64,000 nt of DNA. Origin: Flavobacterium ustbae (GTDB taxonomy: Bacteria > Bacteroidota > Bacteroidia > Flavobacteriales > Flavobacteriaceae). Below the pieces are notes generated by a model. That model saw nothing but the letters and a program-made list of their open reading frames with translations, ran no database searches and was not told where the DNA came from. The DNA is taken from positions 842,399-906,398 of the forward strand of contig NZ_RPOC01000001.1 of assembly GCF_003946915.1 (NCBI RefSeq). The letters are read 5' to 3'. Made by a program: the position numbers and the translations under genes. Shown piece after piece: positions 1-10,080 of the stretch; position 1 is the first letter of the stretch; every line of letters starts with the position of its first letter.

Positions 1-713
1 CGTTCTCCCATTCCGTTTACGGTAACGTGAAGCCCGTTGATTCCGGCTTTTACGGCTTCCATAACATTGGCAACACTTAAATCGTAATCGTTATGCGCGT
101 GGAAATCAAAGTGAATATTTGGATATTTTGCTTTAATTTTTGAAATAAATTCAAAAGTCAGAGACGGAATTAAAACGCCTAAAGTATCCGGCAATAAAAC
201 TCTTTTAACGGACTGAGTAGAAAGGAAATCTAAAAATTGAAAAACATAATCTTGAGAATTTCTCATTCCGTTGCTCCAGTCTTCCAGATAAACATTCGTT
301 TCAATATTATTCTCTTTAGCTAAAGCAATAATTTGAGCTATTTCTGCAAAATGCTGTTCAGGAGTTTTTTTCAATTGGTGCGTTAAGTGATTCATTGAGC
401 CTTTGGTCAATAAATTCTGCACTTTTGCACCCGCTTTTTTCATCCATTCAATGGAAACACCGCCGTCTACAAACGTTAGCACTTCGATTCTATCAATATA
501 GCCACGTTCTTCAGCCCAAGAAGTGATGCCTTTTACGGCTTGAAATTCCCCTTCGCTCACGCGTGCAGAAGCAATTTCGATTCTATCAATATTTAATTCC
601 TCCAGCAATAATTGCGCAATGGTCAGTTTTTCTGCAGCAGAAAATGATACTCCAGACGTTTGTTCACCGTCACGGAGCGTCGTATCCATTATTTCAATTT
701 TTCTTTTTTCCAT
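1..713 (-). CDS. leuA: 2-isopropylmalate synthase-like enzyme (N-terminal part, gene runs off the window)
   Basis: Open reading frame from ATG at 713 to the window edge with no stop, so the C-terminus is missing; 237 complete codons are visible. The HMGL-like TIM-barrel signature is clear: DTTLRDGEQ at residues 10-18 and the metal-binding HAHND at 205-209, near a VNGMGE strand. Members condense acetyl-CoA with a 2-oxo acid. Position downstream of leuC and leuD on the same strand supports 2-isopropylmalate synthase of the leucine pathway. The closely related citramalate synthase (isoleucine branch) cannot be excluded without the C-terminal regulatory domain. Confidence 0.82.
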   Translation of the reverse strand, partial: MEKRKIEIMDTTLRDGEQTSGVSFSAAEKLTIAQLLLEELNIDRIEIASARVSEGEFQAVKGITSWAEERGYIDRIEVLTFVDGGVSIEWMKKAGAKVQNLLTKGSMNHLTHQLKKTPEQHFAEIAQIIALAKENNIETNVYLEDWSNGMRNSQDYVFQFLDFLSTQSVKRVLLPDTLGVLIPSLTFEFISKIKAKYPNIHFDFHAHNDYDLSVANVMEAVKAGINGLHVTVNGMGE

Positions 714-746
714 TATTATATTGTTAGCTTTAAGCTGAATTATGCA

Positions 747-1319
747 TTATATTTTTGTAATCAGAATCAAACCTGTTGACCAATTCATTTTTGTTAATTG
801 AATGTCTTTTCTTTTTTCTAAATCCTGAATCAGAATATCGACGTTTTTATCATGATCATTTGGCCAGTTGGGTTGAGGCAGCATATCGTCAATTAAATAA
901 ATTCCGCCAGAGTTTAATAAATTCAATGTTTCTTCTAAAACCACATATTTTCCAGGCCAAGCATCAGCAAAAATCAAATCAAATTTTGAATCTTTATAGT
1001 TTAAAATCCATTGCTCGGCATCTTCGCAAACAAATGAAACATTTGATTCTTGAAAATACTTTTTTGCAATGCTTTGATATTCTGATGAATTGTCTATCGA
1101 AATTAAATTAGCATTTCCATTCATTCCTTCAATCATCCACGCAAGTGATAAACCGGTTCCAGTTCCTAATTCTAAAAAATGACCGTCTTTTTTGGTTGTG
1201 ATTAATGTTCGAAGTAAACTTCCCGTTTGCAAATCTGACGGCATTGAAAACGAAATTGCTTCAGAATCTTTTTTGATTTCTGAATAAAATTTCGGTAATA
1301 CAATGTTGTTGTCATTCAT
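747..1319 (-). CDS. class I SAM-dependent O-methyltransferase-like protein
   Basis: 190 aa, a normal length for a small O-methyltransferase. The SAM-binding motif I is seen as LELGTGTGLSLAW (about residues 49-61), followed by an acidic SIDNS strand and a motif with FDLIFADAWPG near residue 114 and GGIYLIDDML near 137. The arrangement resembles the caffeoyl-CoA-type (methyltransferase 24) family. It is inserted between leuD and the isopropylmalate-synthase-like gene and transcribed with them, after a hairpin. The substrate cannot be read from sequence, and a link to leucine synthesis is only positional. Confidence 0.75.
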   Translation of the reverse strand: MNDNNIVLPKFYSEIKKDSEAISFSMPSDLQTGSLLRTLITTKKDGHFLELGTGTGLSLAWMIEGMNGNANLISIDNSSEYQSIAKKYFQESNVSFVCEDAEQWILNYKDSKFDLIFADAWPGKYVVLEETLNLLNSGGIYLIDDMLPQPNWPNDHDKNVDILIQDLEKRKDIQLTKMNWSTGLILITKI

Positions 1320-1358
1320 TATTTTGGAAGGGCTTAAGGTTTTTTGTTTAATTTAGAA

Positions 1359-1390
1359 AGACCCGAGAGGTTTTGAAGCCTTTCGGGTCT
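1359..1390 (-). terminator. hairpin between leuD and the methyltransferase gene
   Basis: Arms 1359-1370 and 1379-1390 (AGACCCGAGAGG / CCTTTCGGGTCT) pair over 12 bp with one mismatch, 8-nt loop. On the minus strand the hairpin is followed by a loosely T-rich stretch. It may be a terminator or attenuator after leuD. Its sequence also resembles palindromic repeat units common in Flavobacterium. Confidence 0.5.
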
Positions 1391-1412
1391 AATAGACTGA
1401 ATGATATTGCTA

Positions 1413-2009
1413 TTAGTAAGGAAGTTTATCAGCGAAAGCTTTAATATCTTCTTTCATATCTTGTAAGTAATCAATGTCGTCAAAACCATTGATTAAGTTA
1501 TTCTTTTTGTATCCGTTGATAGCAAAAGATTCTTGCTCACCAGTTGATAACAAAGTAATAGTTTGGTTTGGAAGATTGATTTCTAATTCTGTTTTAGGAT
1601 CAGCTTCGATAGCTTTGAAAATGTTAGCTAAAAACTCAGGGCTGATTTGTACTGGTAAAACACCAATATTCAAACAGTTTCCTTTGAAGATATCTGCAAA
1701 GAAAGAAGAAACCACAGCACGAAATCCGTAATCGTAAACCGCCCAAGCCGCGTGCTCTCTAGAAGATCCAGAACCGAAATTTTTTCCTCCTACAAGGATT
1801 TTTCCGCTGTAAGTCGGGTTGTTTAAAACGAAATCTGCTTTTGGAGTGTCGTCTCCATTATATCTCCAGTCTCTAAAAAGGTTATCTCCAAAACCTTCAC
1901 GTTTTGTAGCTTTTAAGAAACGAGCTGGAATTATTTGATCTGTATCTACGTTCTCAATTGGCAACGGAACTCCGCTGCTTGTAAGTATATTAAATTTATC
2001 GTATGCCAT
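1413..2009 (-). CDS. leuD: 3-isopropylmalate dehydratase, small subunit
   Basis: 198 aa, the usual size for LeuD. The swivelling aconitase-type domain is shown by [13 protein letters not shown] near residue 20, the substrate-contacting loop [13 protein letters not shown] near 78-90, and GNCLNIG near 110. With LeuC it isomerises 2-isopropylmalate to 3-isopropylmalate in the cytoplasm. It follows leuC by about 160 nt on the same strand, and this spacer is filled with a simple inverted repeat. Two-subunit bacterial type; confident. Confidence 0.96.
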   Translation of the reverse strand: MAYDKFNILTSSGVPLPIENVDTDQIIPARFLKATKREGFGDNLFRDWRYNGDDTPKADFVLNNPTYSGKILVGGKNFGSGSSREHAAWAVYDYGFRAVVSSFFADIFKGNCLNIGVLPVQISPEFLANIFKAIEADPKTELEINLPNQTITLLSTGEQESFAINGYKKNNLINGFDDIDYLQDMKEDIKAFADKLPY

Positions 2010-2177
2010 TTTAATTTTAGATTTTTGGATTTTAGATTTTAGATTTTCCTCTCTGGGGTGAAATCTAAACGCTGAAATCTTTTTGTATTAATAATGTGAA
2101 TGAATTTTTATTTGAAGAAATTTAGATGAAGATTACGCAAAGTGAGCAATCTAAAATCTAAAATCTCCAATCTAAAA
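2010..2177. repeat. inverted ATTTTAGATT-type simple repeat between leuC and leuD
   Basis: Tandem copies of (T)TTTAGATTT run from about 2011 to 2048, and complementary copies (AATCTAAAATCTAAAATC) from about 2149 to 2177. The right half starts inside the leuC stop codon (2172-2174). The transcript could fold the leuC-leuD spacer into a long A/U stem. Confidence 0.7.
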
Positions 2178-3566
2178 TAATTCTCTCGGATCTGTCAATT
2201 TTCCTGTAACCGCAGCCGCAGCCGCCATAATCGGACTTGCCAAAAGCGTTCTTGAACCAGGACCTTGACGACCTTCAAAGTTTCTGTTTGAAGTACTTAC
2301 TGCGTATTTACCAGCTGGAACTTTATCGTCGTTCATGGCTAAACAAGCAGAACATCCAGGCTGACGTAATACGAAACCAGCTTCTGTCAAAATATCTAAA
2401 ATTCCTTCTTCTTTAATCTGCGCTTCAACAACGTGAGAACCCGGAACTAACCAAGCCGTAACATTATCTGCTTTTTTTCTTCCTTTTACAATTTCAGCAA
2501 AAGCTCTAAAATCTTCAATACGTCCGTTTGTACAGCTTCCTAAGAAAACGTAATCGATTTGTTTTCCGATCATTACATCATCTTCGTTGAAGCCCATATA
2601 AGCCAAAGATTTCCTGTATGTTTCCTCACCGCCTTCAACTTCTTTAGCGTTCGGAATATGTTTGGTGATACCAATTCCCATTCCAGGGTTAGTACCATAA
2701 GTAATCATTGGTTCGATATCAGAGGCTTTGATGTTTAATTCGGCATCAAAAACAGCATCCGGATCTGTTTTAAGTGTTTTCCAATATTCAACTGCTTTAG
2801 TCCAAGCTTCACCTTTTGGCGCGTAAAGTCTTCCTTCAAGGAAATCGAAAGTAGTTTGGTCAGGAGCAATCATTCCTCCACGAGCACCCATTTCGATACT
2901 TAAGTTACAAACTGTCATACGTCCTTCCATAGTCATGTTTTCAAAAACATCACCAGCATATTCAACAAAATATCCAGTTCCTCCAGAAGTAGTCAATTGT
3001 GCAATAATGTAAAGCGCAACGTCTTTTGGCCCAACACCTTTACTTAGTTGTCCGTTTACGTTGATACGCATTTTCTTTGGCTTTGGCTGCATAATACATT
3101 GCGTAGAAAGCACCATTTCAACCTCAGATGTTCCGATACCAAAAGCGATAGCTCCAAAAGCACCGTGAGTAGACGTATGAGAGTCACCACAAACAATAGT
3201 AGCACCTGGCAAAGTAATTCCGTTTTCAGGACCCACTACGTGTACAATTCCATTTTTTTGGTGACCTAATCCCCAGTGTGAAATTCCGTATTCAGTTGCA
3301 TTGTCTTCAAGCGCTTTAAGCTGATTTGCAGACAAAGGATCTGCAACAGGTAAATGCTGGTTTATAGTCGGTGTATTGTGGTCTGCGGTTGCAAAAGTAC
3401 GTTCTGGGTATAAAACGTTAACGCCTCTTGATTTTAATCCTAAAAAAGCAACAGGGCTCGTTACTTCGTGAATGAAATGACGGTCAATAAAAAACACATC
3501 TGGTCCATCTTCAATTTTACGCACAACGTGTGAATCCCATACTTTGTCAAATAATGTCTTACTCAT
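2172..3566 (-). CDS. leuC: 3-isopropylmalate dehydratase, large subunit
   Basis: 464 aa, the expected LeuC length. The [4Fe-4S] ligands typical of the family are present: C345 in GSCTNGR, and C405 and C408 in [19 protein letters not shown] and [13 protein letters not shown] mark the aconitase-type active-site region. It forms the cytoplasmic leucine-pathway isomerase with the LeuD subunit downstream. It is first in the minus-strand unit leuC-leuD-methyltransferase-synthase and has a good Bacteroidota promoter 64-93 nt upstream. Confidence 0.97.
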   Translation of the reverse strand: MSKTLFDKVWDSHVVRKIEDGPDVFFIDRHFIHEVTSPVAFLGLKSRGVNVLYPERTFATADHNTPTINQHLPVADPLSANQLKALEDNATEYGISHWGLGHQKNGIVHVVGPENGITLPGATIVCGDSHTSTHGAFGAIAFGIGTSEVEMVLSTQCIMQPKPKKMRINVNGQLSKGVGPKDVALYIIAQLTTSGGTGYFVEYAGDVFENMTMEGRMTVCNLSIEMGARGGMIAPDQTTFDFLEGRLYAPKGEAWTKAVEYWKTLKTDPDAVFDAELNIKASDIEPMITYGTNPGMGIGITKHIPNAKEVEGGEETYRKSLAYMGFNEDDVMIGKQIDYVFLGSCTNGRIEDFRAFAEIVKGRKKADNVTAWLVPGSHVVEAQIKEEGILDILTEAGFVLRQPGCSACLAMNDDKVPAGKYAVSTSNRNFEGRQGPGSRTLLASPIMAAAAAVTGKLTDPRELF

Positions 3567-3629
3567 TTTTTATTTTTTTTAATTGTAATTTTATAACTAC
3601 AGCCTTTCCTGTTGATTATAATAGGTAAG

Positions 3630-3659
3630 CAAAATTAAAAAAAGGTAAAAAACAGTCAA
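3630..3659 (-). promoter_or_regulatory. promoter of leuC
   Basis: Minus strand: TTG (3657-3659), 19-nt spacer, TAATTTTG (3630-3637). This matches the Bacteroidota primary sigma consensus (TTG / TAnnTTTG). Transcription would start near 3623, leaving a leader of roughly 57 nt. The leader looks too short for a classical leucine attenuator. Confidence 0.7.
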
Positions 3660-4231
3660 TTTCAATATTTCATTATATACGATACCCAAACTAAATTACA
3701 GATTGAAAAATGCTTTTTTATTGTCAGATTTAATGGTGTAATTTGAGATGAAATTTGTTTTTTAATCTTTTTTAATCCTTGCTTTGCTTTGTTTGTTTGT
3801 TGTTTGAATAGTTTGCAAATTTATTGTATAATAAGTGTAAAATATGTGTTTTTGTTTGAAAAAATGTAACAAATTAAATAAAAATAGTAATAATTGACAG
3901 TGTTTAGATTTTGATGGATTTTGAATTTCAAATGTTTTTTAGCTTAGAAATAATGAATCCAAATAAACTTTTTGTAATTTTCTAAAGAGGAAATACTACG
4001 ACATCCAAAAGGATAAAATTTATCAAATTTTATGAATTTTAAGAGGAATAATGAATTGTTCGCAAGAATGTATTTTTAAGAATTTTGTGTTTTAATTAGC
4101 CAAAAAAATGACTAAATTTGACTTTCTCCATTTTTTATATTCTTAATTTTTATCACGCATAAAATCAGTTGTTTATGTTGTGTGAGACTTGGGATTTGGG
4201 GCTTTAAAAATTGACATTTCCATAAAAATAT
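3660..4231. other. A+T-rich divergent spacer between leuC and dnaE, no gene seen
   Basis: No coding frame longer than a few dozen codons and no RNA gene recognised. TAAATTTG at 4113-4120 is a fair -7 element for dnaE, but no TTG sits at the right distance. The remainder is low-complexity A/T sequence. Confidence 0.5.
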
Positions 4232-7200
4232 ATGTATTTAATATTCGATACCGAAACAACCGGATTACCAAAACGCTGGGACGCGCCAATTACCGATTCT
4301 GATAACTGGCCCCGCTGTATACAAATCGCCTGGCAATTGCATGACGAAATGGGACAGCTTATCGAACATCAGGATTATTTGGTAAAACCGGACGGATTTA
4401 ATATTCCGTACGATGCTGAACGTATTCACGGAATTTCTACCGAATTGGCAGAAGCCGAAGGAATCACGCTGGCCGAAGTTTTGGAGAAATTCAATATCGC
4501 TTTAAGCAAAACCAAATTTATCGTCGGTCAGAATCTTGGTTTCGACGTGAATATTATGGGAGCCGAATTCCATAGAATGGGTGTAGATTCTCCAATGAGT
4601 TCGATGCCTGTTTTAGATACTTGTACCGAAGTTACAGCTTCATTATTACAACTTCCCGGAGGTCGTGGAGGAAAGTTTAAACTTCCTACCTTGACAGAAC
4701 TACACAGTTATCTTTTCGATAAGCCTTTCGCGGAAGCGCACAACGCCACTGCCGACGTTGAGGCAACCACGCGTTGTTTCTTAGAATTGGTTAGAAGAGA
4801 GGTTTTTACAAAAGAAGAGCTTGACGTTCCGAAAGAATATTTTAAAGAATTTCAGGAAAGAAATCCACAGGAATTTCCTTTAATTGGTCTTAAACACATC
4901 AATTTAAAAGCCGCTTCAGAAAAAGTTAGAGAGCAGATCAAAGCTTTACAAGTTGATGAAACGCCAACTGTGGTTTCAGAATCGGATAAAGCCGATTTTA
5001 AAGCGGCAAAATTTGCACATTTACACAATCATACACAGTTTTCGGTTTTGCAATCGACTATTGGAATTGGAAATATTGTAGCGGCTACAGCCAAAAACGG
5101 AATGCCGGCTGTTGCCATGACCGATACTGGAAACATGATGGGAGCTTTTCACTTTGTGAGCGCTGTTATGAATCACAATAAAGGAGCTTCTACCAAAAAT
5201 AAAGCTTTAGTTGACGCTGGAGAAGAACCAACAGAAACGGAAGTAAAACCAATCGTAGGCTGTGAATTTAATATCTGCGAAAATCATTTAGATAAATCAA
5301 AAAAAGACAACGGTTATCAGGTTGTTTTAATGGCCAAAAATAAAGCAGGTTATCACAATTTGGCTAAAATGGCTTCAATTGCCTACACCGACGGATTTTA
5401 TTATGTTCCGAGAATTGACCGTAAAATCGTTGAACAATACAAAGGAGATATTATGGTTTTGTCTGGGAATTTATACGGAGAAATTCCGAGTAAAATCCTG
5501 AACATTGGTGAAAACCAAGCCGAAGAAGCCTTAATTTGGTGGAAGGAGCAATTTGGCGAAGATTTCTATCTTGAGGTAATGCGTCACAATCAGGAAGACG
5601 AAAATCGTGTCAACAAAACCCTGATTGAGTTTTCGCAAAAACATAATATCAAATTAATTGCAACCAACAACACCTATTATTTAAATAAGGAAGATGCCAA
5701 TGCGCACGATATTTTATTGTGTGTAAAAGACGGTGAAAAACAAGCAACGCCAATTGGTCGTGGCCGTGGTTACCGTTACGGACTTCCGAATCAGGAATAT
5801 TATTTCAAGTCGCAAGAAGAGATGAAAAAACTCTTTGCCGATTTGCCAGAAGCGATTATCAATATTCAGGAAATTATAGATAAGGTAGAAGGATATTCAC
5901 TTTACCGAGATGTATTGCTTCCGAAATTTGATATTCCAGAAGAGTTTGTTGATCCCGAGGATGAAAAAGACAATGGAGTTCGTGGTGAAAATGCTTATTT
6001 ACGCCATCTTACAATGGAAGGGGCAAAAAGAAGATACGGCGAAATTACAGAATCGATTCAAGAACGTTTGGATTTTGAGCTTTTAACAATTTCGAATTCA
6101 GGATATCCGGGTTATTTCTTGATTGTACAGGATTTCATCGCCGAAGCTAGAAAAATGGACGTTTCAGTAGGACCCGGACGTGGTTCTGCAGCGGGTTCTG
6201 CCGTTGCATACTGTCTCGGAATTACCAATATTGACCCGATCAAGTATGATTTGCTTTTTGAGCGTTTCCTAAATCCTGACCGTGTATCGATGCCCGATAT
6301 TGATATCGACTTTGATGATGAAGGTCGTGGCCGTGTAATGGATTATGTAATCAATAAATACGGACAGAAACAGGTGGCACAGATTATCACTTATGGTAAA
6401 ATGGCAACCAAATCGGCGATTCGTGATACGGCACGTGTACTGGATTTACCTTTATTTGAAGCCGATAGAATTGCAAAATTGATTCCGGGAATGATGCCGT
6501 CAAAATGGAATTTGGCACGTTTTATTTCGGAAAGCGAAGATGAGGTAAAAAAAGCCCTTCGTTCAGACGAATTTGATAATGTAAAAGAATTAATCGCTAT
6601 CGCCAATGAAGATGATTTGGCGGGAGAAACTATTCAGCAGGCCAAAATTCTGGAAGGTTCAATGCGTAATACGGGAATTCATGCTTGTGGGGTAATTATT
6701 ACGCCGTCGGATATTACGAATTATGTTCCCGTAACCACTGCAAAAGATTCAGATTTGTATGTAACACAGTTTGATAACTCAGTTGCAGAAAGTGCCGGAT
6801 TGCTGAAAATGGACTTCTTGGGTCTGAAGACCCTTACGCTGATAAAAGATACCGTAAAACTGGTAAAATATAGAACAGGAATTGATCTCGATCCGGATAC
6901 TTTCCCGATCGATGATGAAGAAACCTATGCGTTGTTCCAAAGAGGTGAAACGGTTGGAATCTTCCAATATGAGTCGCCCGGAATGCAGAAATACATGAAA
7001 GATCTGAAGCCAACGGTTTTTGGAGATTTAATTGCCATGAATGCACTTTATCGTCCGGGACCTTTGGAGTATATTCCTTCTTTTGTTCGAAGAAAAAATG
7101 GCGACGAAGAAATCAAATACGATTTAGATGCCTGTGCAGAATATTTATCTGAAACCTACGGAATTACGGTTTATCAAGAGCAGGTAATGCTTTTGTCTCA

Positions 7201-8764
7201 GTCTTTGGCAGGATTTACAAAGGGTGAGGCCGACGTATTGCGTAAAGCGATGGGTAAAAAACAAAAAGACGTACTGGATAAAATGAAGCCGAAGTTTGTC
7301 GAACAAGCGGCTGCAAAAGGTCATGATGCCAAAGTCTTAGAGAAAATCTGGAAAGACTGGGAAGCCTTTGCGAGTTACGCCTTCAACAAATCGCACTCGA
7401 CTTGTTATGCTTGGATTGCGTATCAAACGGCGTATTTAAAAGCGCATTATCCGGCAGAATATATGGCGGCGGTACTTTCGAATAATATGAACGATATCAA
7501 ACAGGTTTCGTTTTTTATGGAAGAATGCAAACGTATGGGATTACAAGTTTTAGGGCCAGACGTAAACGAATCGTACTATAAATTTACGGTAAATGATGAT
7601 TATGCTGTACGTTTCGGAATGGGGGCAATTAAAGGAGTAGGTTCTGGAGCGGTAGAAACGATTGTAGCAAACAGAAAAGACGGAAGATATAAATCGATTT
7701 TTGATTTGGCAAAGCGAATTGATTTGCGCGCTGCGAATAAAAAAGCGATTGAGAATTTAGCATTGGCTGGAGGTTTTGATTCGTTTGAAGGAACTACGAG
7801 AGCGCAATATTTTCATGATGATGGTGACGGAATTACATTTTACGAAAAAGCCATGCGTTACGGATCGAAGTTCCAAGAAAACGAAAATTCATCGCAAGTA
7901 AGTTTGTTTGGAGAAGCCAGTGAAGTTCAAATTGCCGAACCAGTTGTGCCACCTTGTGAAGATTGGAGTACCATGGAAAAACTGGCAAAAGAAAAAGAAG
8001 TTGTCGGAATTTATATTTCTGGGCATCCGCTTGACGACTTTAGATTTGAAATGAAATACTTCTGCAATGCCCGTTTAGAAGCCTTAAAAAGCATGAATGA
8101 ATATGTTGGAAAGAATCTTCATTTTGCGGGAATTATCAATAATGTACAGCATCGTGTAGCGAAAAATGGAAAAGGCTGGGCGGCGTTCAACTTAGAAGGT
8201 TATGACGAAAGTTATGAATTTAAGATTTTTGGTGAAGAGTATTTGAAATTCCGTCATTTCTTGATTCAGAACAATTTTGCCTTTTTGAAAATCATGATCA
8301 AAGACGGTTGGGTAAATCACGATACAGGAAAGAAAACCGATCCGAGAATGCAGTTTGTAGAGATTCGTCAATTGCAGGATATTTTAGAAGCTTTCGCTAA
8401 AAAGCTAATCGTATTGCTGAATATTAAAGATCTTCATCCCGAATTTATTCACAAGCTAAGTCATTTATTCAATGAAAATAAAGGTGATAATTCTGTGACT
8501 TTTGAAATCATGGAATTAGAAAAAATAAAAAAATTGGTTGAGGTAGAAACTCCAACTGATTTTGAAGCGGAAGATGCCGTTTTTGAAGATGAAAGCGAAA
8601 ATGAAGAGGATGGCCCTGAAACTAAAATACAAGAAGTAAATGAGGTAGAAGAGATAAAAGTAGTAACCAAATTATCTATGCCAAGCCGTCGTTTGAAGGT
8701 CAGAATTTCAACTGAATTATTACAGGAATTAGAGAAAATGCAGATTAATTTTAAACTGAACTAA
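4232..8764 (+). CDS. dnaE: DNA polymerase III alpha subunit with fused N-terminal 3'-5' exonuclease
   Basis: 1510 aa replicative polymerase, longer than the roughly 1160 aa of E. coli DnaE because a DnaQ-type DEDDh exonuclease leads it. Motifs: DTETTG with D6 and E8, D105 in NLGFDVN, and H170/D175 in HNATADVEA. The PHP domain starts near residue 262 (HLHNHT). The polymerase palm shows GRGSAAGS and the catalytic aspartates D689, D691 and D693 (PDIDIDFDD). An OB-fold lies near 1295-1350, followed by a variable acidic stretch. The fusion would supply proofreading in cis. It is transcribed alone, divergently from leuC. Confidence 0.96.
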   Translation: MYLIFDTETTGLPKRWDAPITDSDNWPRCIQIAWQLHDEMGQLIEHQDYLVKPDGFNIPYDAERIHGISTELAEAEGITLAEVLEKFNIALSKTKFIVGQNLGFDVNIMGAEFHRMGVDSPMSSMPVLDTCTEVTASLLQLPGGRGGKFKLPTLTELHSYLFDKPFAEAHNATADVEATTRCFLELVRREVFTKEELDVPKEYFKEFQERNPQEFPLIGLKHINLKAASEKVREQIKALQVDETPTVVSESDKADFKAAKFAHLHNHTQFSVLQSTIGIGNIVAATAKNGMPAVAMTDTGNMMGAFHFVSAVMNHNKGASTKNKALVDAGEEPTETEVKPIVGCEFNICENHLDKSKKDNGYQVVLMAKNKAGYHNLAKMASIAYTDGFYYVPRIDRKIVEQYKGDIMVLSGNLYGEIPSKILNIGENQAEEALIWWKEQFGEDFYLEVMRHNQEDENRVNKTLIEFSQKHNIKLIATNNTYYLNKEDANAHDILLCVKDGEKQATPIGRGRGYRYGLPNQEYYFKSQEEMKKLFADLPEAIINIQEIIDKVEGYSLYRDVLLPKFDIPEEFVDPEDEKDNGVRGENAYLRHLTMEGAKRRYGEITESIQERLDFELLTISNSGYPGYFLIVQDFIAEARKMDVSVGPGRGSAAGSAVAYCLGITNIDPIKYDLLFERFLNPDRVSMPDIDIDFDDEGRGRVMDYVINKYGQKQVAQIITYGKMATKSAIRDTARVLDLPLFEADRIAKLIPGMMPSKWNLARFISESEDEVKKALRSDEFDNVKELIAIANEDDLAGETIQQAKILEGSMRNTGIHACGVIITPSDITNYVPVTTAKDSDLYVTQFDNSVAESAGLLKMDFLGLKTLTLIKDTVKLVKYRTGIDLDPDTFPIDDEETYALFQRGETVGIFQYESPGMQKYMKDLKPTVFGDLIAMNALYRPGPLEYIPSFVRRKNGDEEIKYDLDACAEYLSETYGITVYQEQVMLLSQSLAGFTKGEADVLRKAMGKKQKDVLDKMKPKFVEQAAAKGHDAKVLEKIWKDWEAFASYAFNKSHSTCYAWIAYQTAYLKAHYPAEYMAAVLSNNMNDIKQVSFFMEECKRMGLQVLGPDVNESYYKFTVNDDYAVRFGMGAIKGVGSGAVETIVANRKDGRYKSIFDLAKRIDLRAANKKAIENLALAGGFDSFEGTTRAQYFHDDGDGITFYEKAMRYGSKFQENENSSQVSLFGEASEVQIAEPVVPPCEDWSTMEKLAKEKEVVGIYISGHPLDDFRFEMKYFCNARLEALKSMNEYVGKNLHFAGIINNVQHRVAKNGKGWAAFNLEGYDESYEFKIFGEEYLKFRHFLIQNNFAFLKIMIKDGWVNHDTGKKTDPRMQFVEIRQLQDILEAFAKKLIVLLNIKDLHPEFIHKLSHLFNENKGDNSVTFEIMELEKIKKLVEVETPTDFEAEDAVFEDESENEEDGPETKIQEVNEVEEIKVVTKLSMPSRRLKVRISTELLQELEKMQINFKLN

Positions 8765-8941
8765 AAATTTAACAGTTAAAATTTAAACAGATGTTAATTT
8801 TTTTAGTTAAAAATATGCGTGCATAATAGTTTTTTAGTAATATTGCCCAAAATTACAACGTTTTCGTTTCAAGTCTAACTTCGCAAACTGTAAGAATCTG
8901 TTAAAATATTCTAAGTTTGTATAAATCAATAAATCAAAATT

Positions 8942-9874
8942 ATGAAAAAGAACCTATTTTTATTAGGATTATTAGTTTGCTCAATGGCCGGTGTGGCGCA
9001 GACAACAGAAAAACCAGAAAGCTGGTATTTTAAATTAGGAGGCTCATATTTCAATCAAACTGCTTCAACAGAATTTCCAACAGTTGGAGGAAATCCAGCA
9101 TTAAATAAAACTTACGTAGGAGGAAAATTAGTTTCTGAAGAAAGTATTACTGGATCTTTCGGTCAAGGTTTCAGAACTGGTATTACTGCTGGTTACCGTT
9201 TTTCAACACGTTTAGGAGTTGAGTTAGGGATTAATTACTATAACAGTAATGACAAAAAAATGGCTCAGACAACTTCAGACCAACCATATATCCCAACTTC
9301 TGCAACAACTGGAATTTATAATTTTAAATCAGTTGGTCAAATTACAGCTTTTGATTTAGCTCCTGCAATTGTAATGTTTTTAGGTGAAGCTAAAGGATTT
9401 GAACCGTATACTAAAGTTGGTATTTTAGTTCCAATTCACGGAGACTTAGAAATTAAAACAGATGCTGTTGCTCCAGTTGGAGTTAATCCTGGAACAGGAC
9501 AGCCAGTTTTTGGAAACGTTCATAGTGTTGACAAAGTGAAACCAAACCCAACTATCGGATTTACAGCTGCTGTTGGTACAACGTACAAATTGACGAGTCA
9601 TCTTTCTGCTTTTGCTGAATTGGAATATAGAAATTTTACAGTGCACGGAAAAACAAAAGAAACTACTGAGTTTACGGTTAATGGACAAGATGCTTTGGCA
9701 ACTAGAACAACTGCACAAATTCACACTAATTACAGAGATGGTTTAAATACAAATTCTAATAATGCTCAAACAAATCCAAATGGTGTAGATGCTTCAAGAC
9801 CAATGGATGAGTTAAGTTCTTATGTTGGAATTTCTGGTTTAGGTTTAACTTTAGGTATCAAATACAGCCTATAA
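8942..9874 (+). CDS. outer-membrane beta-barrel protein
   Basis: 310 aa with a signal peptide ending near ...GVAQ (residue 20). The mature protein has alternating hydrophobic/aromatic strands and Gly-rich turns, such as GQGFRTGITAGYRF and GLTLGIKYSL. It ends in a typical strand that would be inserted by the BAM complex. It looks like a small OmpA/OprF-type or PorT-like barrel without a C-terminal peptidoglycan-binding domain. Function is unknown. TAAGTTTG at 8912-8919 could be its -7 element, and a strong hairpin terminator follows. Confidence 0.8.
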   Translation: MKKNLFLLGLLVCSMAGVAQTTEKPESWYFKLGGSYFNQTASTEFPTVGGNPALNKTYVGGKLVSEESITGSFGQGFRTGITAGYRFSTRLGVELGINYYNSNDKKMAQTTSDQPYIPTSATTGIYNFKSVGQITAFDLAPAIVMFLGEAKGFEPYTKVGILVPIHGDLEIKTDAVAPVGVNPGTGQPVFGNVHSVDKVKPNPTIGFTAAVGTTYKLTSHLSAFAELEYRNFTVHGKTKETTEFTVNGQDALATRTTAQIHTNYRDGLNTNSNNAQTNPNGVDASRPMDELSSYVGISGLGLTLGIKYSL

Positions 9875-9900
9875 TTTTATAGAAATTTTTAGTTTTTTAA

Positions 9901-9934
9901 AAAAGAGGATATTCGAAAGAATATCCTCTTTTTT
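9901..9934 (+). terminator. intrinsic terminator after the barrel gene
   Basis: GAGGATATTC (9905-9914), GAAA tetraloop, GAATATCCTC (9919-9928), then a run of T to 9934, preceded by A residues. A textbook rho-independent terminator. Confidence 0.9.
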
Positions 9935-9960
9935 GGTTTAATAGTTTTTTCACGAGTTGC

Positions 9961-10064
9961 TTGTCATCCCAAGGAACGAGGGATCTCCGTAAGTAGCTCT
10001 ACATAGATAGGCGATTTAGTTTGAGGAGTTTCTTGCGGAGATCCCTCGTTCCTCGGGATGACAA
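9961..10064. repeat. 29-bp inverted repeat pair (GTCATCCC-AAGGAACGAGGGATCTCC type)
   Basis: Arms 9961-9989 and 10036-10064 are reverse complements with one mismatch, separated by 46 nt. They lie between the convergent barrel gene and the oxidoreductase gene. The arms look like a mobile palindromic repeat rather than a terminator, since no U tract follows. Confidence 0.85.
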
Positions 10065-10080
10065 AAATGATGTAAAATTA

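Noticed and set aside
3567..3630. Leucine-codon leader peptide or T-box before leuC
   Set aside because: The leader is only about 57 nt and shows no run of Leu codons and no T-box-like structure.
8461..8670. Ser/Thr-rich minus-strand frame inside dnaE
   Set aside because: Shadow of the acidic C-terminal dnaE codons in the opposite frame, with no start or neighbour support.
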